From Prevotella sp. (GTDB lineage: Bacteria; Bacteroidota; Bacteroidia; Bacteroidales; Bacteroidaceae): DNA of 64,000 bases. A program made the position numbers and the translations under genes. The notes under the pieces are model-generated. The model was given only the letters and a program-made list of their open reading frames with translations, was not told the DNA's origin and ran no database searches. Positions 1 through 9,732 of the stretch are shown one piece after another. Location: positions 62,001-126,000 of the forward strand of contig JAFUEP010000030.1 of NCBI GenBank assembly GCA_017470345.1. Reading direction: 5' to 3'. Positions within the stretch are counted from its first letter, which is position 1. Every line of letters starts with the position of its first letter.

Positions 1-1182
1 TACTATGTCAAAGGCATCGCAGCAGAAACCGCGACGGCCGATGCCTCCTTCGGCAACGCCTCGTTCAATATTGTGGACGTCGAGAACGGGGAGAAGTTCT
101 ACTGCTTCCAGGTGGCCGGCACTGACGGCAAGAAGATGCCTTCGGGCTACACCATCAAGAAGGGCGACGTAGTCGTTGTCTATGGTCCTATCTACAATTA
201 CAAGGGCAACACCCCGGAGACTGCAGGGAAGAGCGCTGCCTACGTCGTCAGCGTCAACGGCAAGAGCACAGAAGGCGGCAACGACAACCCGCAGCCCACG
301 AACAACTCGACGCTTAACAATCCCTACACCGTGGCACAGGCTCTCGCTACAGCCAATTCGCTAGACGACAACGCCACGACGACAGACTCGTACTACATCA
401 AGGGCAAGGTGACACGCAAGGCTAACACCGCCGATGAGATTGGACCCAACTCGGAGAAGAAGTACTCGGACATGAACTACTATATCTCCGACGACGGCTC
501 ACAGACCAGCGAGCTCTACGTCTACCGCGGCAAGTTCCTCGACGGTGCCGACTTCACTGACTATGAGCAGATCAAGGAGGGTGACGAGGTCGTCATCTAT
601 GGCCAGCTGCAGAAGTACATCGACGCCAGGAATGGTAATGCAGTCATCCCCGAAGTGAAAAACAGCAAGATTGTCAAGCTCAACGGACAGGTCGGCGGCA
701 ACGACAATCCAAACCCCAACCCGCAGCCCGGCGGACAAGGTGGCACGCTCAATGGCAACGTGCTCACGGTCAATGCTGCAGAGTTCGGATTCTCTACTGA
801 CGTGGCAGCCTCGACGGCCACGCTGACAGGCGGCACCAAGGTGACCTTCAGCAAGGCCAGCGGTTCGTCAGACCCGAAGTTCTACAGCGGAGACTATGCT
901 TCAGTGCGTGTCTATGCCAACAATACCATCGCCATCGAGGGCAGCAAGAAGATTGCCAGCATTGCCATCACGACGACAGACCCCAGCGGCAGCACGAAGT
1001 ATAACGGCAGCGACCTGGCCTATGCTGAGGGATCGGCACGAGTCGACGTCGTGAAGGAGAGCGACACCAGCATCAAGTTCGACGGTCTCAACAGCAACAA
1101 CGTGACCATCGTCAACTACTCTGAGAAGAACAGCGGAAACCAGCTGCGCATCAGCCAGATGGTCATCACTTTCGCTGAATAA
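1..1182 (+). CDS. Secreted protein with OB-fold-like repeats, 5' partial
   Basis: The frame is open from the first base, so the N-terminus and any signal peptide lie outside the window. At least two similar modules are visible. Each begins with YY(V/I)KG and contains a (V/I)K(K/E)GD(V/E)VVxYG strand pattern, which resembles the OB-fold-like repeats of secreted Bacteroidales proteins. The modules are joined by Asn/Pro/Gly-rich linkers ([12 protein letters not shown]). The last 130 or so residues form a separate Ser/Thr/Asn-rich, probably all-beta domain. No T9SS-like tail is seen at the end, which is ITFAE. The extracytoplasmic location is inferred from composition and linkers. No enzymatic motif was recognised and the family assignment is tentative. 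Confidence 0.6.
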   Translation, partial: YYVKGIAAETATADASFGNASFNIVDVENGEKFYCFQVAGTDGKKMPSGYTIKKGDVVVVYGPIYNYKGNTPETAGKSAAYVVSVNGKSTEGGNDNPQPTNNSTLNNPYTVAQALATANSLDDNATTTDSYYIKGKVTRKANTADEIGPNSEKKYSDMNYYISDDGSQTSELYVYRGKFLDGADFTDYEQIKEGDEVVIYGQLQKYIDARNGNAVIPEVKNSKIVKLNGQVGGNDNPNPNPQPGGQGGTLNGNVLTVNAAEFGFSTDVAASTATLTGGTKVTFSKASGSSDPKFYSGDYASVRVYANNTIAIEGSKKIASIAITTTDPSGSTKYNGSDLAYAEGSARVDVVKESDTSIKFDGLNSNNVTIVNYSEKNSGNQLRISQMVITFAE

Positions 1183-1213
1183 ACACTTAACAAAAGAAAA
1201 AACGAGAGAAAAG

Positions 1214-1245
1214 TTTGGAGGTTCGGAAAAAAGTTCGTACCTTTG
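1214..1245 (+). promoter_or_regulatory. Bacteroidetes-type promoter of rpmE2
   Basis: TTTG at 1214-1217 is followed after 20 bp by TACCTTTG at 1238-1245. This is the -33/-7 arrangement of the primary sigma factor in Bacteroidetes. The L31 gene starts 37 bp downstream. Confidence 0.75.
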
Positions 1246-1282
1246 CAGCCCGAAATTATTTATCATCAATAATAACAAAGAA

Positions 1283-1537
1283 ATGAAAAAAGGTATTCAT
1301 CCCGAAAACTATCGCCCCGTCGTGTTCCGTGACATGTCCAACGGCGATATGTTCCTTACGAAGTCTACGGCAAGAACGACAGAGACCATAGAATTCGAAG
1401 GCGAAACTTACCCTGTGGTAAAAGTAGAAATCTCGAGCTCCTCACACCCCTTCTACACTGGTAAGAGCAAGCTCGTCGACACGGCCGGTCGCGTCGATAA
1501 GTTCATGAGCCGCTACGGTAAGGCTGCGAAGAAATAA
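1283..1537 (+). CDS. rpmE2: 50S ribosomal protein L31 type B
   Basis: This 84-residue protein begins [18 protein letters not shown] and contains [20 protein letters not shown], which is the type B L31 signature. The four zinc-binding cysteines of the C+ paralogue are absent, so this is the zinc-independent form. It is a component of the large ribosomal subunit at the bridge to the small subunit. It stands alone, with its own promoter upstream and a hairpin terminator downstream. The length is typical for the family. Confidence 0.96.
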   Translation: MKKGIHPENYRPVVFRDMSNGDMFLTKSTARTTETIEFEGETYPVVKVEISSSSHPFYTGKSKLVDTAGRVDKFMSRYGKAAKK

Positions 1538-1569
1538 AGATACAACCACACTTTTATCTAACGACACAC

Positions 1570-1615
1570 AAAGGTGCGTACAGGGTAGTTGCATATGCCT
1601 TGGCCGCACCTTTTT
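1570..1615 (+). terminator. Rho-independent terminator after rpmE2
   Basis: AAAGGTGCG (1570-1578) pairs perfectly with CGCACCTTT (1605-1613) across a 26-nt loop, and the stem runs directly into a T tract. It separates rpmE2 from the nuclease gene. Confidence 0.65.
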
Positions 1616-1644
1616 CGGTTTTCAGCATCTCAACACGAAACGCA

Positions 1645-2598
1645 ATGAAACTAAATAATCCTTTCGTCAGGATCATGATCACGGCGACGGTCATGATGGC
1701 CTTCGCAGCATGCGACGACACCGGCAACCTGCCCATCTTCGGACCCGACGATCCCGGCTACAGCAGCGCTGCCAATGAGAACAAGAATGACGCCAGTCAG
1801 GACGAGACACTCGCGCAGCTGCAGTTTCCAAAAGTCAGCGGCGGCACCAGCGAGGTGATCCACCACAGCACCTCGGACCTGGGCCTGAACTACTCCATCG
1901 AGTGGGACCATGCCCTGCGCGCCCAGCGCTGGACATGCTTCACGTTCAATGCCTCCAACTCGACGCAGAAGTGGTCGCGCAACCAGTGGTACCAAACGTC
2001 ATGGGGTAAAGATCCCTTCCAATTCGACCCGCTCGTGCCAGTTAAGGAGCAGCCTCTCGTGACAGGTGAGTTCAATAGCAGCTACTATCCCGGCACCAGT
2101 CGTATCTACGACCGCGGCCACATCTGCGCCTCGCAGGATCGCGTCTGCTCCAAGGACGCCAACGAGCAGACGTTCTACATGACAAACATGATGCCCCAGG
2201 TGAACGCCTTCAATGCCGGCATCTGGGCCCAGATGGAGATCATCCTGCGCGACCGCTGGAACCGCTCCAGCTTCCGCGACGTGCTCTACGTCGTCAAGGG
2301 CGGCACCATCGACCGCGAGAGCCAGATCCTCAGCCGCACCAAGAGCGGATTCATCGTGCCCCGCTATTTCTTCATGGCCCTGCTCTGCAAGACCGGATCG
2401 CAATATAAGGCCCTGGCGTTCTGGGTGGAGCATCTCAACGAAGACCACTCAGGCGACGATCTGTCGACCTACGTCGTCAACATTGACCGGCTGGAGCAGC
2501 TGACGGGCATCGACTTCTTCTGCAACCTTCCTGACGACATTGAAAAGGAGGTGGAGAGCACCGCCCGCTCACAGATTCTGAGGGACTGGAATCTTTAA
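1645..2598 (+). CDS. Secreted DNA/RNA non-specific endonuclease (lipoprotein)
   Basis: This is a nuclease of the NucA/EndA His-Me-finger family. The DRGH motif (in YDRGHICAS) supplies the general-base histidine, and TNMMPQVNAFNAGIW with its conserved Asn supplies the metal site. The start at 1645 gives a lipoprotein signal, MKLNNPFVRIMITATVMM ending in AFAAC. A longer TTG-initiated reading at 1600 would lie on top of the rpmE2 terminator and hide the signal peptide, so I rejected it. The product should be an outer-membrane-anchored or surface nuclease of 317 residues, probably used for nucleic-acid scavenging. It is transcribed alone. Confidence 0.88.
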   Translation: MKLNNPFVRIMITATVMMAFAACDDTGNLPIFGPDDPGYSSAANENKNDASQDETLAQLQFPKVSGGTSEVIHHSTSDLGLNYSIEWDHALRAQRWTCFTFNASNSTQKWSRNQWYQTSWGKDPFQFDPLVPVKEQPLVTGEFNSSYYPGTSRIYDRGHICASQDRVCSKDANEQTFYMTNMMPQVNAFNAGIWAQMEIILRDRWNRSSFRDVLYVVKGGTIDRESQILSRTKSGFIVPRYFFMALLCKTGSQYKALAFWVEHLNEDHSGDDLSTYVVNIDRLEQLTGIDFFCNLPDDIEKEVESTARSQILRDWNL

Positions 2599-2612
2599 AA
2601 GACTATAATTAT

Positions 2613-2644
2613 TTTGGTCATATCGAAAAGTTTACTTATCTTTG
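2613..2644 (+). promoter_or_regulatory. Promoter of the glutathione peroxidase-trxB pair
   Basis: TTTG at 2613-2616, a 20-bp spacer, then TATCTTTG at 2637-2644. The peroxidase start codon lies 37 bp further on, the same leader length as for rpmE2. Confidence 0.75.
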
Positions 2645-2681
2645 CAGACAGTAAAATCCTTATCAAACTTTTATACACCAG

Positions 2682-3233
2682 ATGAAAACCGTTTATGATT
2701 TCTCTGTCAAGGACAGAAAAGGCAAGGAGGTATCCCTGCGCGAGTATGCCAACGAGGTGCTGCTCATTGTGAACACGGCCACGAAGTGTGGCTTCACCCC
2801 TCAGTACGACGAGTTGGAGAAGCTCTATGAGAAGTATCACTCCGACGGCTTCGTGATTCTCGACTTCCCCTGCAATCAGTTCGGCCAGCAGGCCCCTGGC
2901 ACAGACGAGTCGATCCACGAATTCTGCAAGCTCAACTTCGGCACGGAGTTTCCCCGCTTCAAGAAGGTGAAGGTCAACGGCGACGACGCCGACCCGCTCT
3001 TCAAGTATCTGAAGGAGCAGAAGGGCTTCGCCGGCTGGGACATGGAGCACCCCATCGCCCACATCCTTGACGATATGCTTTCGAAGGAAGATCCCGACTA
3101 CAAAGAGAAGAGCGACATCAAGTGGAACTTCACCAAGTTCCTCGTCGACAAGAAAGGCATCGTCGTGGCCCGCTTCGAGCCCACCGCCAAGTTCGACGAC
3201 ATTGCCGCCCAAATCGAGAAACTTCTGCACTAA
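2682..3233 (+). CDS. Glutathione peroxidase family protein
   Basis: The 183-residue thioredoxin-fold peroxidase reduces peroxides. In bacteria of this type it is probably recycled by thioredoxin rather than glutathione. The peroxidatic cysteine is C36 in NTATKCGFTPQY. The FPCNQFGQQAPG segment and the KWNFTKFLVD segment (catalytic Trp/Asn) are both present, completing the usual tetrad. There is no signal peptide, so it is cytoplasmic. The thioredoxin reductase gene begins 18 bp downstream, which supports an oxidative-stress operon and a thioredoxin-linked role. Confidence 0.93.
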   Translation: MKTVYDFSVKDRKGKEVSLREYANEVLLIVNTATKCGFTPQYDELEKLYEKYHSDGFVILDFPCNQFGQQAPGTDESIHEFCKLNFGTEFPRFKKVKVNGDDADPLFKYLKEQKGFAGWDMEHPIAHILDDMLSKEDPDYKEKSDIKWNFTKFLVDKKGIVVARFEPTAKFDDIAAQIEKLLH

Positions 3234-3251
3234 GCCAGAGAAAGAGACAAT

Positions 3252-4187
3252 ATGAAGGAACACGTAAAATGCCTCATCATTGGCAGCGGGCCCGCAGGGT
3301 ATACCGCTGCCATTTACGCTTCAAGAGCCAACCTGGCTCCCGTGGAATACAGCGGAATGCAGCCGGGCGGACAGCTCACGCAGACCACCGAAGTAGAGAA
3401 TTTCCCGGGCTATCCTGAGGGCGTCATGGGCCAGCATATGATGGACGACCTGCGCCAGCAGGCCCTGCGCTTCGGCGCCGACATCCGCGACGGCGAGATT
3501 GTCGAAGTCGAATTCTCGGCCCGTCCCTACAAGGCCACTGACAGCGACGGCCGCGAGCTGGAGGCCGATACGGTGATCATCGCCACAGGCGCCTCGGCCA
3601 AGTATCTGGGTCTCGAAGACGAGAAGAAGTATGCCGGTCTGGGCGTCTCGGCCTGTGCCACCTGCGACGGCTTCTTCTATCGCAAGCGCACCGTCGCCGT
3701 CGTGGGCGGCGGCGACACGGCCTGCGAGGATGCCCTCTACCTGGCAGGCCTGGCCAAGAAGGTCTACCTCATCGTGCGTAAGCCCTACCTGCGCGCCTCG
3801 AAGGTGATGCAGCAGCGCGTCATGGACACAGAGAACATTGAGATTCTGTTTGAGCACAACACGCTGGGCCTCTTCGGCGACGGCGGCGTCGAGGGAGCTC
3901 ACCTCGTGAAGCGCAAGGGAGAGCCCGACGAGCAGCTGGTGGATATCGACATCGACGGATTCTTCCTCGCCATCGGCCACAAGCCCAACACCGACATTTT
4001 CCGCCAGTGGCTGCCCATGGACGAAGTAGGCTATCTGAAGAAGATTGACGGCACACCGCGCACTGTGCTGCCCGGCATCTTCGTTGCAGGCGACTGCGCC
4101 GACCCCACCTATCGCCAGGCCATCACGGCAGCCGGCACGGGCTGTCAGGCCGCCATCGAGGCCGAGCGCTTCCTGCTTGGACAATAA
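3252..4187 (+). CDS. trxB: Thioredoxin-disulfide reductase
   Basis: This 311-residue FAD/NADPH flavoenzyme reduces thioredoxin. The N-terminal FAD site is GSGPAGYTAAIYASRANL. The redox-active CATC pair lies at C135 and C138. The NADPH site is VVGGGDTACEDALYLAGLA, and the C-terminal FAD contact is GIFVAGDCADPTYRQA. Length and motif order match low-molecular-weight TrxB. It is co-transcribed with the upstream peroxidase and followed by a terminator. Confidence 0.97.
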   Translation: MKEHVKCLIIGSGPAGYTAAIYASRANLAPVEYSGMQPGGQLTQTTEVENFPGYPEGVMGQHMMDDLRQQALRFGADIRDGEIVEVEFSARPYKATDSDGRELEADTVIIATGASAKYLGLEDEKKYAGLGVSACATCDGFFYRKRTVAVVGGGDTACEDALYLAGLAKKVYLIVRKPYLRASKVMQQRVMDTENIEILFEHNTLGLFGDGGVEGAHLVKRKGEPDEQLVDIDIDGFFLAIGHKPNTDIFRQWLPMDEVGYLKKIDGTPRTVLPGIFVAGDCADPTYRQAITAAGTGCQAAIEAERFLLGQ

Positions 4188-4199
4188 TCGCAACATCAT

Positions 4200-4244
4200 G
4201 CACGGCGCTTCCCCTGCCAGTGGGCGAGGCACCGTGTTTTTTTT
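4200..4244 (+). terminator. Terminator after trxB
   Basis: CACGG (4201-4205) pairs with CCGTG (4232-4236), with further internal GC pairing, and is followed by a run of eight to nine T. Confidence 0.6.
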
Positions 4245-4278
4245 ATTCCTGTCACAAACTCATCCCCCTACTAAGACA

Positions 4279-6816
4279 ATGAAGAAAACTACGCTTTGCA
4301 CACTCGCCGCCATGCTTGCAGCAACAAGCCTGAACGCACAAAACACGCCCACCACGCAGATGGAGCGGCTGGGACGTGGCGTCGTGGCACTGCCAGCCAA
4401 GAGCAGCGGCATGTTCGTCAGCTGGCGCATGCTGGGCACTGACGACGAAGACGCCATCACGTTCGACCTCCTGCGCGACGGCACCACCATCGCGAAGGAT
4501 CTCTATGCCACCTGCTATAGCGACAGTCGCGGTCAGGCTACATCAACCTATCAGGTCGTGACGAAAGTCAGCGGCGAGCCTGTCGACACGTCTGAGGTCG
4601 TCACGCCCTGGGCTGACGGCCATCTGACCATCGCCCTCCAGCGGCCTGCCAACGGCACCGGCGGCTGCACCTACACACCCAACGACTGCTCCGTCGGCGA
4701 CGTCGATGGCGACGGCCAGTACGAAATCTTTCTGAAATGGGATCCGTCGAATTCGCATGACAACTCAGAGAACGGCACCACTGGCAACGTCTATATCGAC
4801 TGCTACCGGCTGGACGGCACCCGCCTGTGGCGCATCGATCTAGGACCCAACATCCGCGCCGGCGCACACTACACCCAGTTTATGGTCTACGACTTCGACG
4901 GCGACGGCCGGGCTGAGATGATGTGCAAGACCGCCCCTGGCAGCAAGGACGGCTTAGGGCTCGACGTCAACCGAGTGGCAACCGACGAGACCATACGCAA
5001 CCACAGTACGACGAGCAGTCATCGCAATAGCAACGGCCATATCAGCTCCGGACCAGAATATCTGACCGTATTTGAGGGACTGACCGGCCAGGCTCTGCAC
5101 ACCACATGGTATCTGCCAGGTCGTGCCGGCACTGGCGGCAGCAATGAGGACGGCTCCGAGCTGGGCAAGGTGAACACCTACCCCAGCGGATTCTGGGGTG
5201 ACAACGGCTACAACCGCTCCGAGCGCTACTTGGCAGCCGTAGCCTATATCAACGGACAGGACCGCCCCGCCTGCGCCATCTTCAGTCGCGGCTACTACAC
5301 CCGCGCCTATGTATGGGCCGTCAGCTTCGATGGCACCCGTCTTCACACGGAGTGGCTCCACGCCTCGCCTTCGGCCACGCAATCGGTGGTCTTCTCCAGC
5401 GATGTTGACGCCTCGCTGAGCTATCCAAAGTTCATCATCGACGGCGACGAACTGCAGCGCAAGGGGCTTCGCACTGCTGCCAAGAACACTGGCGGCACCA
5501 CGTCGGCTGACGCCCTGCCCAACCCGGACAACGGCCGCACTGGCATCACAGGCAGCAACACGATGTACAGCAACGGCAACCACAACCTCTCGATTGCCGA
5601 TGTCGACGGCGACGGCTGCGACGAGATACTCTGGGGCGCAGCAGCGCTGAACAATGACGGCACGATGCTCTACTCCACCGGCATGGGCCACGGCGACGCC
5701 ATCCATCTGAGCGACCTGCTGCCCGACCGGCCCGGACTGGAGCTCTTCGACATCCATGAGGAGCGCGTGCGCCAAGGTTCGTGGGACGTCCACGACGCCG
5801 CTACGGGCGAAATCATCTACATTGGCGGCACTGGAGCCCCAAATGGTGTCGACAACGGTCGCGGCATGTCGGCCGACATCTCGGCCGACTTCCGTGGTTT
5901 CGAGTTCTGGTCGAGCGACGACCGCACCCCGCGGCGCGCCACTGACGGCAAGTCGACCTCGCTGTCGCAGACGTCGCAGAACTTCCGCATCTACTGGAAC
6001 GGCGACCTTCAGGACGAACTGCTCGACGGCCACTATGCCCGCAACTCGAGCAACGCCTTCGACCACGTGGACCACATCTATATTACTGAAGGCGGCAACA
6101 GCTCGCGCATTGTCGACATGACCAACCGCTCGCTTTGCAATACGACAAAGATGACGCCCAACCTGCAGGCCGACCTCATGGGCGACTGGCGCGAGGAACT
6201 GGTGCTCTGGGACTATCAGAATCCCACCGAGCTCTATATCCATGCCACGAATATTGAGACGGGCTATCGCATCCCGACCCTGATGCACGACCACGTCTAC
6301 CGCATGGGCATCGCATGGCAGAACACGGCCTACAACCAGCCGCCTCACCTGGGCTACTATCTCCCTGACGCCATGAAGCCGCGTCTGCTTAAGGATGAGA
6401 AGACGTTTAACGTCACTGTCGGCGAACCGTTCGAGATGAACTTCCACAGCCGCTATGCCAAGTCCGGAATCCTGAGCGTACGGAAAGGCCCTGACAACAA
6501 GCTGACAACGGAGATCAAGGGAAGCTTCACAACCTCCAATAAGATCGCCTCTCTCAGTGGCACGTGCAGCCTGGAGGGTGATTATACGATTGGCTTCCGG
6601 CTGACGGGCTATGGCGGCGAGTCGGTGGTCGACACCATCATGATCCACGCCGTGCAGGCCGATGCCATTGAGGGCGTCGTCAATGACGCCACGTCAGGGC
6701 CGACGCAGATCTATGACGCCTTGGGACGTCGCGTCGACAGTTCCACCGACCGTCTGCCCAAGGGCATCTATATCATCCGCAAGAATGACAAGACGTTCAA
6801 GATCAACAAGCCATGA
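4279..6816 (+). CDS. Polysaccharide lyase family 11 rhamnogalacturonan lyase, T9SS-tailed
   Basis: This 845-residue secreted enzyme is predicted to cleave rhamnogalacturonan I by beta-elimination. The N-terminal region LGRGVVALPAKSSGMFVSWR and the repeated calcium-binding turns DVDGDGQYEIF, DFDGDGRAEMM and DVDGDGCDEILWG are characteristic of the PL11 (YesW-like) eight-bladed propeller. The start at 4279 gives a clear signal peptide (MKKTTLCTLAAMLAATS to NAQ). An earlier in-frame reading overlaps trxB and was rejected. The C-terminus (IYDALGRRV then LPKGIYIIRKND) is a T9SS sorting-type tail, so surface or extracellular export is inferred. Its unsaturated uronate products could feed the KduI/ExuT genes near 55-58 kb. 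Confidence 0.92.
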   Translation: MKKTTLCTLAAMLAATSLNAQNTPTTQMERLGRGVVALPAKSSGMFVSWRMLGTDDEDAITFDLLRDGTTIAKDLYATCYSDSRGQATSTYQVVTKVSGEPVDTSEVVTPWADGHLTIALQRPANGTGGCTYTPNDCSVGDVDGDGQYEIFLKWDPSNSHDNSENGTTGNVYIDCYRLDGTRLWRIDLGPNIRAGAHYTQFMVYDFDGDGRAEMMCKTAPGSKDGLGLDVNRVATDETIRNHSTTSSHRNSNGHISSGPEYLTVFEGLTGQALHTTWYLPGRAGTGGSNEDGSELGKVNTYPSGFWGDNGYNRSERYLAAVAYINGQDRPACAIFSRGYYTRAYVWAVSFDGTRLHTEWLHASPSATQSVVFSSDVDASLSYPKFIIDGDELQRKGLRTAAKNTGGTTSADALPNPDNGRTGITGSNTMYSNGNHNLSIADVDGDGCDEILWGAAALNNDGTMLYSTGMGHGDAIHLSDLLPDRPGLELFDIHEERVRQGSWDVHDAATGEIIYIGGTGAPNGVDNGRGMSADISADFRGFEFWSSDDRTPRRATDGKSTSLSQTSQNFRIYWNGDLQDELLDGHYARNSSNAFDHVDHIYITEGGNSSRIVDMTNRSLCNTTKMTPNLQADLMGDWREELVLWDYQNPTELYIHATNIETGYRIPTLMHDHVYRMGIAWQNTAYNQPPHLGYYLPDAMKPRLLKDEKTFNVTVGEPFEMNFHSRYAKSGILSVRKGPDNKLTTEIKGSFTTSNKIASLSGTCSLEGDYTIGFRLTGYGGESVVDTIMIHAVQADAIEGVVNDATSGPTQIYDALGRRVDSSTDRLPKGIYIIRKNDKTFKINKP

Positions 6817-6828
6817 AGAGGGCCTATC

Positions 6829-6849
6829 GTGCTATCATAAGGATAGCAC
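6829..6849. terminator. Hairpin between convergent genes
   Basis: GTGCTATC (6829-6836) and GATAGCAC (6842-6849) form a perfect stem between the convergent lyase and MG2-like genes. There is no T tract, so bidirectional termination is only probable. Confidence 0.45.
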
Positions 6850-6858
6850 CCGGGCCCG

Positions 6859-9666
6859 TCACTGACTGTGCAACAACCGACCGTCGCCGCTCACCCCGGC
6901 GGCGGTCATTCGTATGCGGGTCTCCTTGCCGTTGTTATAGAACGTGGCCGTGAAACGTCCCTCACTGTCGCTGACGGCATTAGGATTCCAGTAGAGCGTG
7001 CGGCGGTAGTCGGCTGGCGTTGCAAGCTCGCGCCTGCTATAGTCAGGCTGATAGAATCTCTCTGGCGCATTGAAGCCATGAAAGAGGATGTGGCGGTCGC
7101 GGAAGGTGGTCTGCACGCCGTCGTTGGGGATGGTCATCATCTCGACGGTTGCATCAGCCGTGTATCGCTCCTCGATCATCAGGGAGTCCTCCGTGCGCGG
7201 CTCATAGTCGGAGAATACGCGGATGTCCTGCAGTCGCTTCAGCTTCAGGTTTTTGTAGACCGACTGCGACGTACGGTTGGCCCTGAACACGCCAGCCTTC
7301 TCAGCCTCTGAAGCTCCCATGCTGACGGGCGAATAGTTGCGATAGTAAGTGGCGCCGTCGAGGCGTCCGTCGACGTGGAACGAGTTGTAGCGGTTCATGT
7401 TGCCATAGAGCAGCCGGCATACCTGGACGGGAAACTGACGGGCGTCGTAGATGCCGAAGGACAGGCCGCGGTCCGTGATGTCATTATACATGTCGTAGGC
7501 ATCGAGGACGAAGGCCGGCCGATGCCAGTCAACGGAGCGCCGCCCACGCCGCCGTCCCTTCACGTTGACATTGGCCAGCTGGTGAACATCGTTCTCCATC
7601 GACAGATCCGAGAGGGTGTCGATGAGCATTTCGGCATCATAGTCGGGCTGGTGCTTCTCGTAGAAGGTGTAGTCGTGGGTGAAGACGGGGTAGAAAAGGT
7701 CGCGCTTGACGTAGTAGTCAGGGTATTCATCCTCCCTGAAGACCTTGGCGTCCTTGCGTGATGCCATATTCTTTTTGACAGAATCGCGCTCACTGTAGGC
7801 CTTCATGTTCAGGTAGGCATCGCCATAGAAGGGTGGTATCTGGATGAGGAACCGCCCTCCGTCAGTCTTCTGAGTGGTACCGTAAATCTCGTCACCGATG
7901 ATCATTTCAGCCTCGACGAGCACCTCATGGCGCAGGTTTCCGTGGTTCACGCCCAAGACATCGTTGGCGCGTCCGATATCGCCCAGTTCATACGTATCAA
8001 GTTCCGAGTTGTCGTTAGTCGTCGGTGGTTCTTCAGTAGAGATAAGTCCTTCATCCTCAGCGACATCGCTAAATGGATCGAATGTATCTTCTTCTATGGC
8101 ATTATTACGGGCCCCTGTCATACCCACGCCATCCTGCCAGTGTCCCACCTCGTCAGGTTCAACGGGCGGGACGCCAAGCATCTTATAGACAGCCCCCTCG
8201 ACCGTCATGGCAGTCTCAGGCTGATAGCGCATTTCGCGCTCGCCCTTGACCAGCTCCTGCCATTTGTACTTACGCCATCCCTGCACCATCATCAGCAGGT
8301 CGAGGTGGCGCTGGTGCTGGGCGTCGTCGGCCTCGAAGTAGTAGGCCGGATGGGCAATGAATCCGCGCAACTCGCTCGACAGCAGCAGGTCGGTCATCAG
8401 GTTGCCGTCGTCGTAGGTCGGCTCGTCAGTATTGGTGTCACGTATGGAGATCGAGAATGTGGTTGGCTCGTAGACGCCAGCCAATCGGACAGGCAGCGTG
8501 ATGTGCTCATAGGGAGCATAGGTGTGGTTGGGGACGATGTCCGACGTGATGAGCTGGGCGTCGTAGTCATGATGATTGACGAAGAAGAGGCGGTCGGCCA
8601 TGATCTGACCGTCAGCGTCGAAGAGGGTCAGATCGTTGACGCCTGTGGGCAACTCATCGTACTGCAGCTCTATCGTCTGCGAGCCTTGCAGCAGGAGCGG
8701 CTTGAAGAAGACCAGCCGCCCACGGCACATGACGGACAGGCCCGCGCTGCGGCCCTCAAAATGAAGGGGCACTTTGACCTCGACGAAGCGGTCCTTCAAG
8801 CGGATCGAAACGCCGCTTTGCTCTGCTTGCGGGAGCGCTTCGTCCCACTGCTTGCCGCGCCACGTGAAGCGGGCCTTGAGGCGCTGCTTCCCCGGGGTGA
8901 CCACGAACGACCCGCGGCCCATATATTCCGTCTTGATTTCAATGGGGGCCATGCCGTCGCCCTCGACCGTCCCCTTGATGTTGACGGCCTCGCCGTGCTG
9001 GTCGGCGACCTCGAAAGCCACATGGTTCTCAACGCCCTCAATAAGGTGCCCGCCCTCGGGATAGAACGTCACGACGAGGTCGTCCTTCTTCACGCGGGGC
9101 AGCCGGGTCTTTGGCCGTTGATACATCCGTCGGGCGTCATAGTCGCCCGGCTCGTCGGGTTTGCTGTAGATGGGCAGCACCCGCGAGTAGAGCCCGTCCC
9201 AAAGACGGAAGTAGTCGGCTGCCATCTTGCGGTTATAGAAATGCCACGTGTCATGACGGCTGTAGCGATGTTCGCGCACGTTGAAGTTGAGCATCCAGCG
9301 GGTGTAGGCCCGCAGCTCATAGTAGCCCGAGTAGAGCGAGTCGCGCAGGGCAAACTGCCCGCAGGTGAAGCCGTTAGGCGCCACGATGATCTGCTGCCGC
9401 TCGACGAGCAGGCCGTCAGGCGAGAGCAGCTCGACGTAGAGCATGCGGCTCATGTCCGTCGGCTTCAGATTGTCGGCACGGACGACGTAGGCCTTATACC
9501 AAAGCGTATCTCCGACGAAATAGCACTGGTTGTCAGTGTGTACGTAGACCTTCTCCTGCACCTGGCTGTCCGATGCGGCCAGGAGTGCCTGATGGATGTC
9601 CTCGATATTGTCGGCCATCGCAGTCATGGCCGTCAACATCAGGAAAAGGGTCAAGAGTCGATTCAT
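6859..9666 (-). CDS. Large envelope protein with MG2-like N-terminal domain
   Basis: This 935-residue exported protein has the signal peptide MNRLLTLFLMLTAMTAMA. The N-terminal part (KVYVHTDNQCYFVGDTLWYKAYV, described here only by its first and last residues as one strand pair) matches the macroglobulin MG2-type beta domain of Bacteroidetes alpha-2-macroglobulin-like proteins. The middle carries acidic low-complexity sequence. The last 150 or so residues contain ATPADYRRTLYWNPN and FYNNGKETRIRMTAAG, another beta module typical of this protein class. No thioester motif or TonB box is seen. It has its own promoter but is the last gene of the sigma/anti-sigma cluster, so it may be a target of that system. 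The exact function is unknown. Confidence 0.65.
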   Translation of the reverse strand: MNRLLTLFLMLTAMTAMADNIEDIHQALLAASDSQVQEKVYVHTDNQCYFVGDTLWYKAYVVRADNLKPTDMSRMLYVELLSPDGLLVERQQIIVAPNGFTCGQFALRDSLYSGYYELRAYTRWMLNFNVREHRYSRHDTWHFYNRKMAADYFRLWDGLYSRVLPIYSKPDEPGDYDARRMYQRPKTRLPRVKKDDLVVTFYPEGGHLIEGVENHVAFEVADQHGEAVNIKGTVEGDGMAPIEIKTEYMGRGSFVVTPGKQRLKARFTWRGKQWDEALPQAEQSGVSIRLKDRFVEVKVPLHFEGRSAGLSVMCRGRLVFFKPLLLQGSQTIELQYDELPTGVNDLTLFDADGQIMADRLFFVNHHDYDAQLITSDIVPNHTYAPYEHITLPVRLAGVYEPTTFSISIRDTNTDEPTYDDGNLMTDLLLSSELRGFIAHPAYYFEADDAQHQRHLDLLMMVQGWRKYKWQELVKGEREMRYQPETAMTVEGAVYKMLGVPPVEPDEVGHWQDGVGMTGARNNAIEEDTFDPFSDVAEDEGLISTEEPPTTNDNSELDTYELGDIGRANDVLGVNHGNLRHEVLVEAEMIIGDEIYGTTQKTDGGRFLIQIPPFYGDAYLNMKAYSERDSVKKNMASRKDAKVFREDEYPDYYVKRDLFYPVFTHDYTFYEKHQPDYDAEMLIDTLSDLSMENDVHQLANVNVKGRRRGRRSVDWHRPAFVLDAYDMYNDITDRGLSFGIYDARQFPVQVCRLLYGNMNRYNSFHVDGRLDGATYYRNYSPVSMGASEAEKAGVFRANRTSQSVYKNLKLKRLQDIRVFSDYEPRTEDSLMIEERYTADATVEMMTIPNDGVQTTFRDRHILFHGFNAPERFYQPDYSRRELATPADYRRTLYWNPNAVSDSEGRFTATFYNNGKETRIRMTAAGVSGDGRLLHSQ

Positions 9667-9692
9667 GATGCAGTCCGTTTGTTTTTTCGCGA

Positions 9693-9723
9693 CAAAATTA
9701 CGAATAAAAAACGAGACTGCAAA
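9693..9723 (-). promoter_or_regulatory. Promoter of the MG2-like gene
   Basis: On the minus strand, TTTG (9720-9723) is followed after 19 bp by TAATTTTG (9693-9700). It lies 27 bp upstream of the start codon, in the gap after the anti-sigma/barrel gene. Confidence 0.65.
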
Positions 9724-9732
9724 AAACGACGG

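Noticed and set aside
4045-4278. N-terminal extension of the PL11 lyase into trxB
   Set aside because: It overlaps trxB and its terminator and precedes a clear signal peptide at 4279.
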